DNA of 64,000 nucleotides, from positions 2,306,001 to 2,370,000 of the forward strand of contig NC_051106.1 in NCBI RefSeq assembly GCF_901709675.1, given 5' to 3'. The notes below the pieces were generated by a model that was not told the DNA's origin, did not search any database, and saw only the letters and a program-made list of their open reading frames with translations. The stretch comes from Syngnathus acus. Taxonomy: Eukaryota > Chordata > Actinopteri > Syngnathiformes > Syngnathidae. This document shows positions 56,501-59,759 of the stretch, one piece after another (the stretch's first letter is position 1; each line of letters opens with the position of its first letter). A program made the position numbers and the translations under genes.

Positions 56501-57581
56501 ATTCTAAACATATACTATACTATACAATATAATGCAATGCGATATAAAACAACACATCTTTATTTATTTCATGCTTCCACCCAAAATAAAAAGGTAGTTT
56601 TTTTTTTTTAAATAATCTGTCATTGGTTCAATAGAAATTTTATGACTTGGTTACTTGGCATCAGTACCGGTGAGTATTAAAGAGTTGAGTACTTGTACTG
56701 GTATCAGTGTGGGGAAAAGAAAGTGGTGTTGAACATGATTAGTGACAATCAGTTTGCAGTGAGAGGTCACCAAATGTGTGATGGACAATGATTCCATTTT
56801 AGATTAACAATGAAAAAAAAAATGTAACAATGGAAAAACGTTAATCTATCGACTGTATTGTGACAGGAAAACCAATTAAATACTCTTTCATCAGATGTTA
56901 GAAGGTACAAATTTAACTTTTGGTCATATACTTGCAGTATTATTTTCAAATGCTAAATGTCCAGGTGTGCAACTTGATGTTAGTTCCTGCAGGCAATAAA
57001 GATGAACTTGGTATTCTCCCTTTTAGGTTTAAGCTTGAATCGTGTAATCGTGCAATTAATTGGTGGCCATTTGACATAAATGCATGTTATTAGTAAAGAC
57101 AAAGGGATACATGGAAACAATGGTTGCAGCGGGCTTCTGGGAAACTGATGCCCTAATGATACACCGTTGGTTAGCATCGTCAGCCTCGTTAGCAGTCAGG
57201 GGAGCTAGCACCCACGTTGCATCACAATGGATTATTGTTACGTCAAGCACAATGCACGGACGCGAGAACGGCGTGCAAAACATGCCAGAGTGCGAGTCGA
57301 GCCACTTTGGCCATGAGCGGAGCCTGTCAACGGGCTTAGTCAAGTGATCACAATGACAGCCAGCCTGCAAGCCTGCCTGAATGACGGCAGTCGGCTGGTA
57401 CCAGCGAGCTAGCCTGACTAGCCTAGCCTCGATTGGCGATGCAGCATCAAAAAAGCACGGTGTCATTTCACTCACCCAACAGAGAGCGCAGGTGCTTCAG
57501 CCGCGTCAGAACATCCTTCTTTGGGTCCAAAACTTTCTGTGTAGATTTCTTGACGTCTCCATGGCCCCGTCGAGTGAACAT
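17490..57581 (-). CDS. ralgapa2: ralgapa2: Ral GTPase-activating protein subunit alpha-2 (exons 1-38 of about 40; 3' end outside window)
   Basis: Catalytic subunit of the RalGAP heterodimer, which with RalGAP-beta stimulates GTP hydrolysis on RalA and RalB and is restrained by Akt (family knowledge). I joined 38 minus-strand exons by GT-AG sites and reading phase; they total 5763 bases (1921 codons) without a stop. The order is: N-terminal helical repeat region (residues about 1-690); Ser-rich linker with an Akt-type site (about 690-1015); central helical region (about 1016-1480); and a Rap/Ran-GAP domain from about residue 1735, containing [21 protein letters not shown] and the LRHLGNDE motif whose Asn (residue 1874) matches the catalytic Asn thumb of RapGAP-type enzymes. 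The alpha-2 paralogue is preferred over alpha-1 because [47 protein letters not shown] and [11 protein letters not shown] follow recalled human RALGAPA2. The last roughly 80 residues were not found in 1-17489. Identification is firm; exons 17 and 22 are less certain. Confidence 0.95.
17649..20675 (-). other. ralgapa2: ralgapa2 intron 37 (3.0 kb)
   Basis: Contains the Tigger-like element at 20183-20519, a run of about 23 As near 18781-18803 and two AT-rich unique blocks (about 18400-18770 and 19600-20040) with frequent TAATTA-type words. ORFs on either strand are short and unremarkable. Confidence 0.8.
20183..20519. mobile_element. Tigger-like non-autonomous DNA element, copy 1
   Basis: Starts CAGTAATCCCTCGTTTATCA and ends with the inverse-complementary type gtgagggatcactg, flanked by TA on both sides (20181-20182 and 20520-20521). 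It is 337 bp with no ORF. A 16-bp word, gctaattcgcgatcgt, is tandemly doubled at 20291-20322, unlike the other two copies. CAG-initial termini with TA duplication fit the pogo/Tigger branch of Tc/mariner (inference). Confidence 0.88.
20676..20831 (-). CDS. ralgapa2: ralgapa2 exon 37 (residues 1817-1868; GAP domain)
   Basis: Reads [16 protein letters not shown] and [19 protein letters not shown], the substrate-binding core shared by RapGAP, tuberin and RalGAP domains. Acceptor CCTCAG, donor AAG|GTGCCT, 52 codons, phase 0. Confidence 0.96.
20919..21042 (-). CDS. ralgapa2: ralgapa2 exon 36 (residues 1775-1816; GAP domain)
   Basis: Reads [20 protein letters not shown] and [20 protein letters not shown] follows alpha-2 (alpha-1 has AEGQEDKHS as I recall). 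Acceptor CTTAAG, donor GAG|GTGCTT, phase 0. The next intron is only 87 bases. Confidence 0.95.
21311..21382 (-). CDS. ralgapa2: ralgapa2 exon 35 (residues 1751-1774; GAP domain)
   Basis: Reads [20 protein letters not shown] then SRQ. Acceptor AACCAG, donor CAATG|GTAATT, phase 2 in and out. Part of the N-terminal GAP-domain helices. Confidence 0.95.
21383..22022 (-). other. ralgapa2: ralgapa2 intron 34 (640 bp)
   Basis: AT-rich unique sequence between exons 34 and 35. No repeat, RNA gene or further exon recognised. Confidence 0.8.
22023..22857 (-). CDS. ralgapa2: ralgapa2 exon 34 (residues 1473-1750; largest exon, enters the GAP domain)
   Basis: An 835-base exon. It starts [16 protein letters not shown] and continues [39 protein letters not shown] and [17 protein letters not shown] low-conservation Ser/Pro/Ala-rich insert (about residues 1590-1630) follows, then [18 protein letters not shown]. 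It ends [19 protein letters not shown], the start of the Rap/Ran-GAP domain. Acceptor TTGCCAG, donor CGACG|GTATGC, ends in phase 2. Confidence 0.96.
22858..25116 (-). other. ralgapa2: ralgapa2 intron 33 (2.26 kb)
   Basis: Unique sequence with an (ATT)n stretch near 24228-24246. No transposon termini or extra exon seen. The phase-1 junction between exons 33 and 34 restores the AE-E-KRRRS family peptide, leaving no room for a missing exon. Confidence 0.8.
25117..25294 (-). CDS. ralgapa2: ralgapa2 exon 33 (residues 1414-1472)
   Basis: Reads [28 protein letters not shown] and, after a Pro/Thr-rich stretch, LLTVAE. Acceptor CCCTTAG, donor GAGG|GTAAAG, ends in phase 1. Confidence 0.94.
25295..27789 (-). 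other. ralgapa2: ralgapa2 intron 32 (2.5 kb)
   Basis: Contains G runs near 26370 and 26470, an A run near 27430-27453 and a block (27060-27335) with dense ATTA/TAAT and ACAAAG words that looks like a regulatory candidate. No repeat or exon recognised. Confidence 0.75.
27790..27927 (-). CDS. ralgapa2: ralgapa2 exon 32 (residues 1368-1413)
   Basis: Reads [20 protein letters not shown] and ends APLLDYIYR, near-identical to recalled human alpha-2. Acceptor TCCTCAG, donor AGG|GTGGGT, phase 0. Confidence 0.95.
28105..28173 (-). CDS. ralgapa2: ralgapa2 exon 31 (residues 1345-1367)
   Basis: A 23-codon exon reading [17 protein letters not shown]. Acceptor TTTGCAG, donor AAG|GTACAT, phase 0. Confidence 0.92.
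28329..28439 (-). CDS. ralgapa2: ralgapa2 exon 30 (residues 1308-1344)
   Basis: Reads [17 protein letters not shown] and LPKKIIE. Acceptor GTGCAG, donor GAG|GTAACA, 37 codons, phase 0. Confidence 0.94.
28769..29066. mobile_element. hAT-type non-autonomous element with 8-bp target duplication, copy 1
   Basis: Bounded by perfect 8-bp duplications ccctaagc at 28761-28768 and 29067-29074. Ends are caggagtgtcaaa and tttgacacgaatg, imperfect inverted repeats of the CAGGNGTGTCAAA type typical of hAT/Charlie elements. It is 298 bp, non-coding, and shares ggcccgcatcgtagtcag and gtggcgggccgtatctgg with the copies at 50133 and 52978. Confidence 0.9.
29761..29795. repeat. (GT)n microsatellite
   Basis: About 17 TG units in intron 29 with one early C interruption. 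Confidence 0.97.
30291..30324. repeat. (TATAA)n microsatellite
   Basis: About seven pentanucleotide units near the 3' side of exon 29's downstream intron. Simple repeat only. Confidence 0.95.
30465..30573 (-). CDS. ralgapa2: ralgapa2 exon 29 (residues 1271-1307)
   Basis: Reads [31 protein letters not shown]. Acceptor TTCCAG. The donor AAG|GTCCGT is the same non-standard hexamer seen after exon 12. Phase 0. Confidence 0.93.
30715..30773 (-). CDS. ralgapa2: ralgapa2 exon 28 (residues 1252-1270)
   Basis: A 59-base exon reading [19 protein letters not shown]. Acceptor ACTTCAG, donor CCAG|GTAAGT, ends in phase 2. Confidence 0.92.
30947..31075 (-). CDS. ralgapa2: ralgapa2 exon 27 (residues 1209-1251)
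   Basis: Reads [20 protein letters not shown] and then IGNEDIK. Acceptor GCTAG, donor AAG|GTAAAT, phase 0. Confidence 0.94.
31436..31564 (-). CDS. ralgapa2: ralgapa2 exon 26 (residues 1166-1208)
   Basis: Reads [20 protein letters not shown] and [17 protein letters not shown]. Acceptor CACCAG, donor GAG|GTACAC, 43 codons, phase 0. The 4.65-kb intron upstream holds a TA-flanked transposon. Confidence 0.95.
31565..36216 (-). other. ralgapa2: ralgapa2 intron 25 (4.65 kb)
   Basis: Contains the 836-bp TA-flanked element at 35235-36070 and a 34-kb-region C/CA-rich stretch with a G run near 34428-34437. The rest is unique sequence with only short, unconvincing ORFs. Confidence 0.8.
35235..36070. 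mobile_element. TA-flanked inverted-repeat DNA element, 836 bp
   Basis: The left end CCGTGTTTTTCCATGCAAAA is mirrored by the complement of gcattatgcatgggaaaaca plus cgg at the right. TA lies on each side (35233-35234 and 36071-36072). Words of the form (g/t)ataatacgcaccc repeat just inside the ends. No long ORF survives (longest about 84 codons, unrelated), so it is non-autonomous. The CCGT start and subterminal repeats resemble the smaller element at 7402. Confidence 0.85.
36217..36372 (-). CDS. ralgapa2: ralgapa2 exon 25 (residues 1114-1165)
   Basis: Reads [39 protein letters not shown] and FTSNDQ. Acceptor CACACAG, donor CAG|GTATGA, 52 codons, phase 0. Confidence 0.95.
36373..37063 (-). 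other. ralgapa2: ralgapa2 intron 24 (691 bp)
   Basis: AT-rich unique sequence. Nothing further recognised. Confidence 0.8.
37064..37162 (-). CDS. ralgapa2: ralgapa2 exon 24 (residues 1081-1113)
   Basis: Reads [15 protein letters not shown] and [14 protein letters not shown]. Acceptor TTCCAG, donor AGG|GTACCA, 33 codons, phase 0. Confidence 0.93.
37267..37460 (-). CDS. ralgapa2: ralgapa2 exon 23 (residues 1016-1080)
   Basis: Reads [33 protein letters not shown] and [13 protein letters not shown], highly conserved in RalGAP-alpha. Acceptor CATGCAG, donor AAG|GTAAAT, phase 0. Confidence 0.95.
37461..37987 (-). other. ralgapa2: ralgapa2 intron 22 (527 bp)
   Basis: Separates the Pro/His-rich optional exon 22 from exon 23. 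No repeat or RNA gene seen. Confidence 0.7.
37988..38164 (-). CDS. ralgapa2: ralgapa2 exon 22 (residues 957-1015; Pro/His-rich, possible cassette exon)
   Basis: A 177-base (59-codon) open segment bounded by TTCATAG and CTTGG|GTACTG, phase 1 at both ends and thus skippable in frame. It encodes low-complexity [19 protein letters not shown] and then [12 protein letters not shown]. No human counterpart comes to mind. An exon 21 to exon 23 splice would also be in frame, so inclusion may vary between tissues. Confidence 0.65.
38453..38626 (-). CDS. ralgapa2: ralgapa2 exon 21 (residues 899-956)
   Basis: Reads [18 protein letters not shown], comparable to the recalled human SESTNSDTTLGCTNEAEL, followed by an acidic stretch and [11 protein letters not shown]. 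Acceptor TCCCAG, donor GCAG|GTGACA, phase 1 in and out. Confidence 0.88.
38731..38821 (-). CDS. ralgapa2: ralgapa2 exon 20 (residues 869-898)
   Basis: Reads [18 protein letters not shown], matching the recalled human ILVRRSSSPAE. Acceptor CTTGTAG, donor AAAA|GTTAGA, ends in phase 1. Without the donor the frame stops at once, which supports the boundary. Confidence 0.87.
38897..38979 (-). CDS. ralgapa2: ralgapa2 exon 19 (residues 841-868)
   Basis: An 83-base exon reading [20 protein letters not shown] then EGNELPVV. It lies in the poorly conserved linker. The assignment rests on acceptor CTCCAG, donor GTT|GTGAGA and correct phase between exons 18 and 20. Confidence 0.8.
39071..39187 (-). CDS. 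ralgapa2: ralgapa2 exon 18 (residues 802-840)
   Basis: Reads DVEECQLSE, a Gly/Glu-rich stretch, then [10 protein letters not shown], the conserved Ser-rich signature of both alpha subunits. Acceptor GAGCAG, donor CAAG|GTACAG, phase 1 in and out. Confidence 0.91.
39472..39618 (-). CDS. ralgapa2: ralgapa2 exon 17 (residues 753-801; possible cassette exon)
   Basis: A 147-base exon bounded by GGAAG and TTTCAG|GTAAAG, phase 1 at both ends, so it can be skipped without frameshift. It reads [20 protein letters not shown] and continues Ser-rich. Recalled human RALGAPA2 passes directly from VRQKAT to EVEECQQ, so this segment has no counterpart there. Support is an open frame, phase fit and splice signals rather than homology. 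Confidence 0.68.
39619..40840 (-). other. ralgapa2: ralgapa2 intron 16 (1.2 kb)
   Basis: Unique sequence between the Akt-site exon and optional exon 17. If exon 17 is skipped, the intron runs from 39188 to 40840. No transposon seen. Confidence 0.75.
40841..41020 (-). CDS. ralgapa2: ralgapa2 exon 16 (residues 693-752; Akt-type site)
   Basis: Reads ARSFSLSWR, then [16 protein letters not shown] and [14 protein letters not shown] fits the Akt consensus R-x-R-x-x-S/T; the candidate phospho-acceptor is Thr733, codon 40901-40899. I recall a reported Akt site at the equivalent Thr of human RalGAP-alpha-2. Acceptor TTACAG, donor TCTG|GTAGGG, ends in phase 1. Confidence 0.94.
41120..41357 (-). CDS. 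ralgapa2: ralgapa2 exon 15 (residues 614-692)
   Basis: Reads [37 protein letters not shown] and [13 protein letters not shown], the best-conserved block of the N-terminal half. Acceptor GTTCAG, donor CGTG|GTGAGG, ends in phase 1. Confidence 0.95.
41479..41534. repeat. (AT)n plus (TAAA)n compound microsatellite
   Basis: About 14 AT units followed by about seven TAAA units, beginning roughly 30 bases downstream of exon 14's donor in intron 14. Confidence 0.97.
41563..41674 (-). CDS. ralgapa2: ralgapa2 exon 14 (residues 576-613)
   Basis: Reads [18 protein letters not shown] then [11 protein letters not shown], matching the helical repeat region of alpha-2. Acceptor CTGCAG, donor CGG|GTATGT, phase 0. 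Immediately downstream in the intron is an (AT)n/(TAAA)n microsatellite. Confidence 0.93.
41762..41910 (-). CDS. ralgapa2: ralgapa2 exon 13 (residues 527-575)
   Basis: Reads [15 protein letters not shown] and later [16 protein letters not shown]. Acceptor TTGTAG, donor CTG|GTCAGT. It ends in phase 2 and the split Trp codon is completed by exon 14. Confidence 0.93.
41990..42124 (-). CDS. ralgapa2: ralgapa2 exon 12 (residues 482-526)
   Basis: Reads [20 protein letters not shown]. The KRSSSW segment has the R-x-x-S spacing of basophilic kinase and 14-3-3 sites and is conserved in human RALGAPA2 as recalled. Acceptor AACAG. The donor CAA|GTCCGT is unusual (C at +3 and +4) but gives the expected LQ|VFLT junction. 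Confidence 0.9.
42213..42395 (-). CDS. ralgapa2: ralgapa2 exon 11 (residues 421-481)
   Basis: Reads [20 protein letters not shown] and [15 protein letters not shown], then an acidic Gln/Asn-rich tail. Acceptor TCTAAG, donor CAG|GTATTG, 61 codons, phase 0. Confidence 0.93.
42470..42483 (+). promoter_or_regulatory. Candidate CTCF motif in intron 10
   Basis: ccagcagagggcaa agrees closely with the CTCF core CCASYAGRKGGCRS. Single motif matches are common by chance, so occupancy is unknown. Confidence 0.3.
42554..42799 (-). CDS. ralgapa2: ralgapa2 exon 10 (residues 339-420)
   Basis: An 82-codon exon with a charged, low-conservation start ([12 protein letters not shown]) followed by [24 protein letters not shown] and FVNEVFHQ, the conserved Ser-rich bridge of both alpha subunits. 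Acceptor ATTCAG, donor CAG|GTATTT, phase 0. Confidence 0.93.
42800..43377 (-). other. ralgapa2: ralgapa2 intron 9 (578 bp)
   Basis: More than half of this intron is the Tigger-like element at 42950-43273. Its removal would leave a compact intron of about 250 bases. Confidence 0.85.
42950..43273. mobile_element. Tigger-like non-autonomous DNA element, copy 2
   Basis: Same family and orientation as 20183-20519: starts cagtaatttctcgtttattg, ends agcgagtgatcactg, with TA at 42948-42949 and 43274-43275. It is 324 bp. It carries a single gctaattcgcgatcgt word. Confidence 0.9.
43378..43586 (-). CDS. ralgapa2: ralgapa2 exon 9 (residues 269-338)
   Basis: Reads [18 protein letters not shown], then [19 protein letters not shown] and [14 protein letters not shown]. 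The [16 protein letters not shown] stretch is diagnostic of alpha-2. Acceptor TTCTTAG, donor CAG|GTGGGA, phase 0. Confidence 0.95.
43697..43835 (-). CDS. ralgapa2: ralgapa2 exon 8 (residues 223-268)
   Basis: Reads [17 protein letters not shown] and [12 protein letters not shown], both strongly conserved in RalGAP-alpha proteins. Acceptor TGCCAG, donor TTAG|GTAAAG, ends in phase 1. Confidence 0.94.
43836..44239 (-). other. ralgapa2: ralgapa2 intron 7 (404 bp)
   Basis: Unique sequence. Nothing recognised. Confidence 0.8.
44240..44355 (-). CDS. ralgapa2: ralgapa2 exon 7 (residues 184-222)
   Basis: Reads [18 protein letters not shown] and ends LLKFMVIQ. The acceptor GAGCAG|CT was chosen over the nearer AAG because only it keeps the phase and restores the family residues. 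Donor CAG|GTAATT, phase 0. Confidence 0.92.
44436..44616 (-). CDS. ralgapa2: ralgapa2 exon 6 (residues 124-183)
   Basis: Reads [16 protein letters not shown] and then [19 protein letters not shown]. The PAVPSSRGP wording resembles alpha-2 rather than alpha-1. Acceptor CATAG, donor GACG|GTAAGC, ends in phase 1. Confidence 0.94.
44617..45333 (-). other. ralgapa2: ralgapa2 intron 5 (717 bp)
   Basis: Mostly filled by the 540-bp TA-flanked element at 44742-45281. Confidence 0.85.
44742..45281. mobile_element. TA-flanked DNA element with CAGT(G/T)GAGCCT-type ends, 540 bp
   Basis: The left end cagtggagccttggttttcg is mirrored by the right end cgaaacccgaggctcaactg. TA duplications lie at 44740-44741 and 45282-45283. 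Short words 'ttcgaac' and 'ctcgaac' recur inside both ends. It is non-coding and consistent with a Tc/mariner-type (Tigger or mariner) derivative; I recall the ends 'cagtggaacctcggttttcgaac' from other vertebrates. Confidence 0.85.
45334..45377 (-). CDS. ralgapa2: ralgapa2 exon 5 (residues 109-123)
   Basis: A 44-base micro-exon reading [14 protein letters not shown]. Acceptor TTTTTCCAG, donor AAG|GTGACA, ends in phase 0. The peptide is nearly invariant between alpha-1 and alpha-2 subunits as I recall them. Confidence 0.92.
45378..45994 (-). other. ralgapa2: ralgapa2 intron 4 (617 bp)
   Basis: Unique sequence, no repeat identified. Confidence 0.8.
45995..46052 (-). CDS. ralgapa2: ralgapa2 exon 4 (residues 90-108)
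   Basis: A 58-base exon reading [20 protein letters not shown]. Acceptor TTTTCAACAG, donor ATAG|GTATGT, ends in phase 1. It follows intron 3, at 5.2 kb one of the longest in the gene. Confidence 0.93.
46053..51253 (-). other. ralgapa2: ralgapa2 intron 3 (5.2 kb)
   Basis: Contains the hAT element at 50133-50473. The rest is unique AT-rich sequence. A 135-codon plus-strand ORF at 48133-48540 has Lys/Asn-rich, unstructured content and no recognised domain. Confidence 0.8.
50133..50473. mobile_element. hAT-type non-autonomous element with 8-bp target duplication, copy 2
   Basis: Flanked by perfect duplications taatatgg at 50125-50132 and 50474-50481. Contains caggtgtcaaactcaaggcc at the left and tttgacactcctg at the right. 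It is 341 bp and in opposite orientation to the copies at 28769 and 52978. No ORF. Confidence 0.9.
51254..51303 (-). CDS. ralgapa2: ralgapa2 exon 3 (residues 73-89)
   Basis: A 50-base exon reading [14 protein letters not shown]. The acceptor is CTCAG, the donor GAA|GTAAGT, and it ends in phase 0. It matches the family between the first helical segments. Confidence 0.92.
51533..51643 (-). CDS. ralgapa2: ralgapa2 exon 2 (residues 36-72)
   Basis: Acceptor is ACAG after a long A/T tract, donor AAAAAG|GTGGGT, phase 1 in and phase 1 out. It reads [18 protein letters not shown], matching the conserved N-terminal RalGAP-alpha segment. The acceptor sits beside a run of about 24 As (minus-strand Ts), so the polypyrimidine tract is unusually pure. 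Confidence 0.93.
52978..53307. mobile_element. hAT-type non-autonomous element, copy 3
   Basis: Starts caggggggtcaaactcattt and ends gagtttgacacctgtg. Flanks ccctctat and cactacat agree at only five of eight positions, so the target duplication has decayed. Internal words gtggcgggccgtatctgg and cgggccttgagtttgacac link it to the copies at 28769 (same orientation) and 50133 (reverse). Confidence 0.85.
54793..55110. mobile_element. Tigger-like non-autonomous DNA element, copy 3
   Basis: The reverse-orientation member of the family at 20183 and 42950: starts cagtgatccctcgctacttc, ends cgataaacgagggattactg, with TA at 54791-54792 and 55111-55112. It is 318 bp with no ORF. Confidence 0.9.
55182..55500 (+). 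pseudogene. LINE-2-like reverse transcriptase C-terminal remnant
   Basis: The plus-strand frame reads [40 protein letters not shown] and [12 protein letters not shown]. These follow the recalled C-terminal RT/thumb pattern of fish L2-type LINEs (SF..HINNI.R.AFFHLRNI, LVHAFV.SR.DYCN, KLQL.QN.AAR). It is truncated at both ends and diverged, lacks the catalytic part and is plainly non-functional. Opposite in strand to ralgapa2. Confidence 0.72.
57476..57581 (-). CDS. ralgapa2: ralgapa2 exon 1 (start codon, residues 1-35)
   Basis: Begins ATG at 57581 and reads [12 protein letters not shown], then [20 protein letters not shown], close to the recalled human N-terminus. It ends in phase 1 at the donor G|GTGAGT. 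This start is chosen because it aligns with the family N-terminus. Its context is weak (C at -3, T at +4). Confidence 0.93.
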
Positions 57582-57835
57582 TCGCTGTCAAATTGCAACC
57601 TTGGAAGCCGATCACCTGTGTTGTTATCATACACCGAGGCTCCAGTGTGACTGTCACTTCCCTCCACCACCACTCAATGCTTGCTCGGTAAACATTCGCC
57701 CAACCAGTGGGTTCTTTCCCCTCTTTTTTTTTTTCTTTTTTTTTTTTTTTTTCTCCTGATAGAGTGTAAACACGGAAGCGCGTCTGACAGCGAGGAGTGG
57801 TCCAACGCTTCGTCGCCTAGTAATTTATAAAACCT
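57582..57835 (-). promoter_or_regulatory. ralgapa2: ralgapa2 5' UTR and probable core promoter
   Basis: Upstream of the ATG on the minus strand lie about 200 bases of putative 5' UTR with two upstream ATGs (57695 and 57630) and an A-rich tract (plus-strand Ts 57724-57752). An ETS-like CGGAAG word is on the plus strand at 57773-57778. TTTATAAA at 57824-57831 could act as a TATA box, implying transcription starts near 57800. The start site is inferred, not seen. Confidence 0.5.
57654..57695 (-). CDS. Upstream ORF of ralgapa2 (13 codons)
   Basis: ATG at 57695 opens a 13-codon frame MFTEQALSGGGGK ending at TGA 57656-57654. Its start context gcgaATGtt is the same nine bases as the main start. It exists in the mRNA only if transcription starts upstream of 57695. 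A second upstream ATG at 57630 opens a frame that overlaps the main ATG out of frame. Confidence 0.4.
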   Translation of the reverse strand: MFTEQALSGGGGK

Positions 57836-58096
57836 TACATTTGAATCAATGTGTCGACAGTTTTATTTAAAACTTAAATGTTAGACAATCTCTTCTATAT
57901 TCTATTCAATATGTATTATATTATTATTCTATGCTATAACACTAACACTTTTCACACTTTTCGCACGGTGATGGTTGTCCATCGATTAAACCATGTTTAG
58001 AAGCTAGAGTCAGTCAATACGCATAATCTATATTTTGCGAGTCGATATAATACACAAATATATGGCATATCAGCGGTTGACAACTCATGGCTCCAA

Positions 58097-58111
58097 AGCG
58101 CCTCCTGGTGT
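58097..58111 (-). promoter_or_regulatory. Candidate CTCF motif upstream of ralgapa2
   Basis: The minus strand reads acaccaggaggcgct, a close match to the CTCF core CCASYAGRKGGCRS, about 0.5 kb upstream of the start codon. Occupancy unknown. Confidence 0.35.
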
Positions 58112-59059
58112 TTTTAAATAAAATGACACCAGTCAGTGGTGAAATTCATCATCAGATCATTCTTCGCATTTTTAAGGTAAATTACGTGTACCGTATTCGC
58201 ACCGTTTGACGTAATGTAATTGTTAAATAAAGTGTTAAATATATATTTTTAAAAAGAATATGTAAAAGAACATTACTATTTGTAATTCATTTACTGCATA
58301 TGCACATAACATAAAGATACACTACTAAATTGGGGAGGATGTTGTGCTTTCCGTTTGAAAATTTAGCATGAACCCATGAATATTTGGGTTTTAGACATTT
58401 AACAATCTTCACACGACATCACATTTCATCGTAAAAGTGCCAAATTTAATCCACTGCAAAATTAGCTTTTATATCCTATATCTAAAAAAAAGTCTAACAT
58501 CTTTTTAAGAGAGACTTTTACAAGGAGGTGGCAAAATATGCACAGTCATCAGAGTACAACAGAATTTGATTTGTGATCATACACTGTATATTTCCAGAAA
58601 TCTGGAGGAAACAACTCTGTATAAAAGATAACCAGTGTGAAAATATGTCCACATACGCAGATGGGTAATAAGCAATTAAATACACAATGAATTTCTATTT
58701 CCATAACTAGTAAAAAAAAACAAATGCAAGAAACTGGGATAAATGGTATTTTTCTCACTGAAATGCATTTGTGCCAAAGAAAAGCAGATCTTGTTGTGGA
58801 GATCAAATATTTTGAGTTACAGTTTGATTACAAAATCGTTGTGCTGTTTAAATGATAGATTCTGATCAATGATGATGCTCAAACACTTAAATTGATTGAT
58901 TCTTCGCATTTCAGTCATTTGAGTGGTTGCAACTGCGTTCTTTAATATTACTGTAGCTTTGTCCCCTGTTTCAAATACATTACACAGTATTGACCCACAT
59001 CCAAGGTTGACTCCAGGAATTTGTGTGTGCTAATGAAGGGGATGAGCTACATAGGACAA

Positions 59060-59099
<40 letters not shown>

Positions 59100-59152
59100 T
59101 TCTTCATCTTCTTCATCTTCTTCATCTTCTTCATCTTCATCATCATCATCAT
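59060..59152. repeat. (CAT)n/(CTT)n compound trinucleotide repeat
   Basis: About 13 ATC units followed by alternating TTCATC/TTC hexamer and triplet units and then more ATC units. Non-coding, although it opens a spurious Met/Lys-rich frame on the minus strand. Confidence 0.97.
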
Positions 59153-59744
59153 AAAAATAACTGCACTAAAATATTGTCGCAGATTTTTTTTACATAAAGG
59201 CAGAACAACAAGTGATCCCAATAGTGAGCCCAGGGGCACACCTTTCTTGACCGGAATGAGATAAGAAGATCCAGCACTTTTCAGCAATTGTGATTTTTTC
59301 AGACAAGTAGCTTGCTCAGCACACCACAGGTACAGATCTTAATTGTTAAGTTTTCATCATCTACTGTATCAAGCAAATAGTTAATGACAATTCAATAATT
59401 CAGCAGAAAATTATTAATTTGGGATCAAAATAAATTATAGTAATTAATGTTCTTTAATTATTTTGGGTCGGTTTGTTTAGTCAGAAAAATGAAAAATAAT
59501 GCATTAATTAGTGGCCGAAAATAATGAACACACTTGATATTTATTATATGAAACCTCAATCTGTTTAATCTCATCCTTTTTTATGTGAACCACGCTGGAT
59601 AGGTTGCGCAATAACACAGATACATATAACATTGACTTATTTACAGATACAAGAATCAAATGTCCTATAGCTATTGCAGAATTTATACATTATTCCTTTA
59701 TTTTTATCATCACTTATGCTCAAATTTAGGCATCACTTGAGTCA

Positions 59745-59759
59745 CCAATAGAGGGCGCT
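59745..59759 (+). promoter_or_regulatory. Candidate CTCF motif, opposite orientation
   Basis: ccaatagagggcgct matches the CTCF core at nearly all positions. It lies 1.6 kb from the motif at 58097-58111 and points away from it. Confidence 0.35.

Larger units (their letters stand above)
51644..57475 (-). other. ralgapa2: ralgapa2 intron 1 (5.8 kb)
   Basis: Starts with a CpG-richer stretch (about 57170-57440) next to exon 1, then carries a LINE-2-like remnant, a Tigger-like element, a hAT element and T/A homopolymers. An open minus-strand frame at 57056-57475 is only read-through beyond the exon 1 donor. Confidence 0.85.

Noticed and set aside
57056-57475. 139-codon open frame on the minus strand next to exon 1
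   Set aside because: It lies within intron 1 just past the GTGAGT donor in a GC-richer stretch and has no recognisable domain; exon 2 supplies the real continuation.
17490-57581. Assignment to ralgapa1 instead of ralgapa2
   Set aside because: Several diagnostic segments (exons 6, 9, 16, 32, 36) follow alpha-2; alpha-1-specific wording was not seen.
59030-59287. Met/Lys-repeat ORF on the minus strand
   Set aside because: It is the translation of the CAT/CTT microsatellite.
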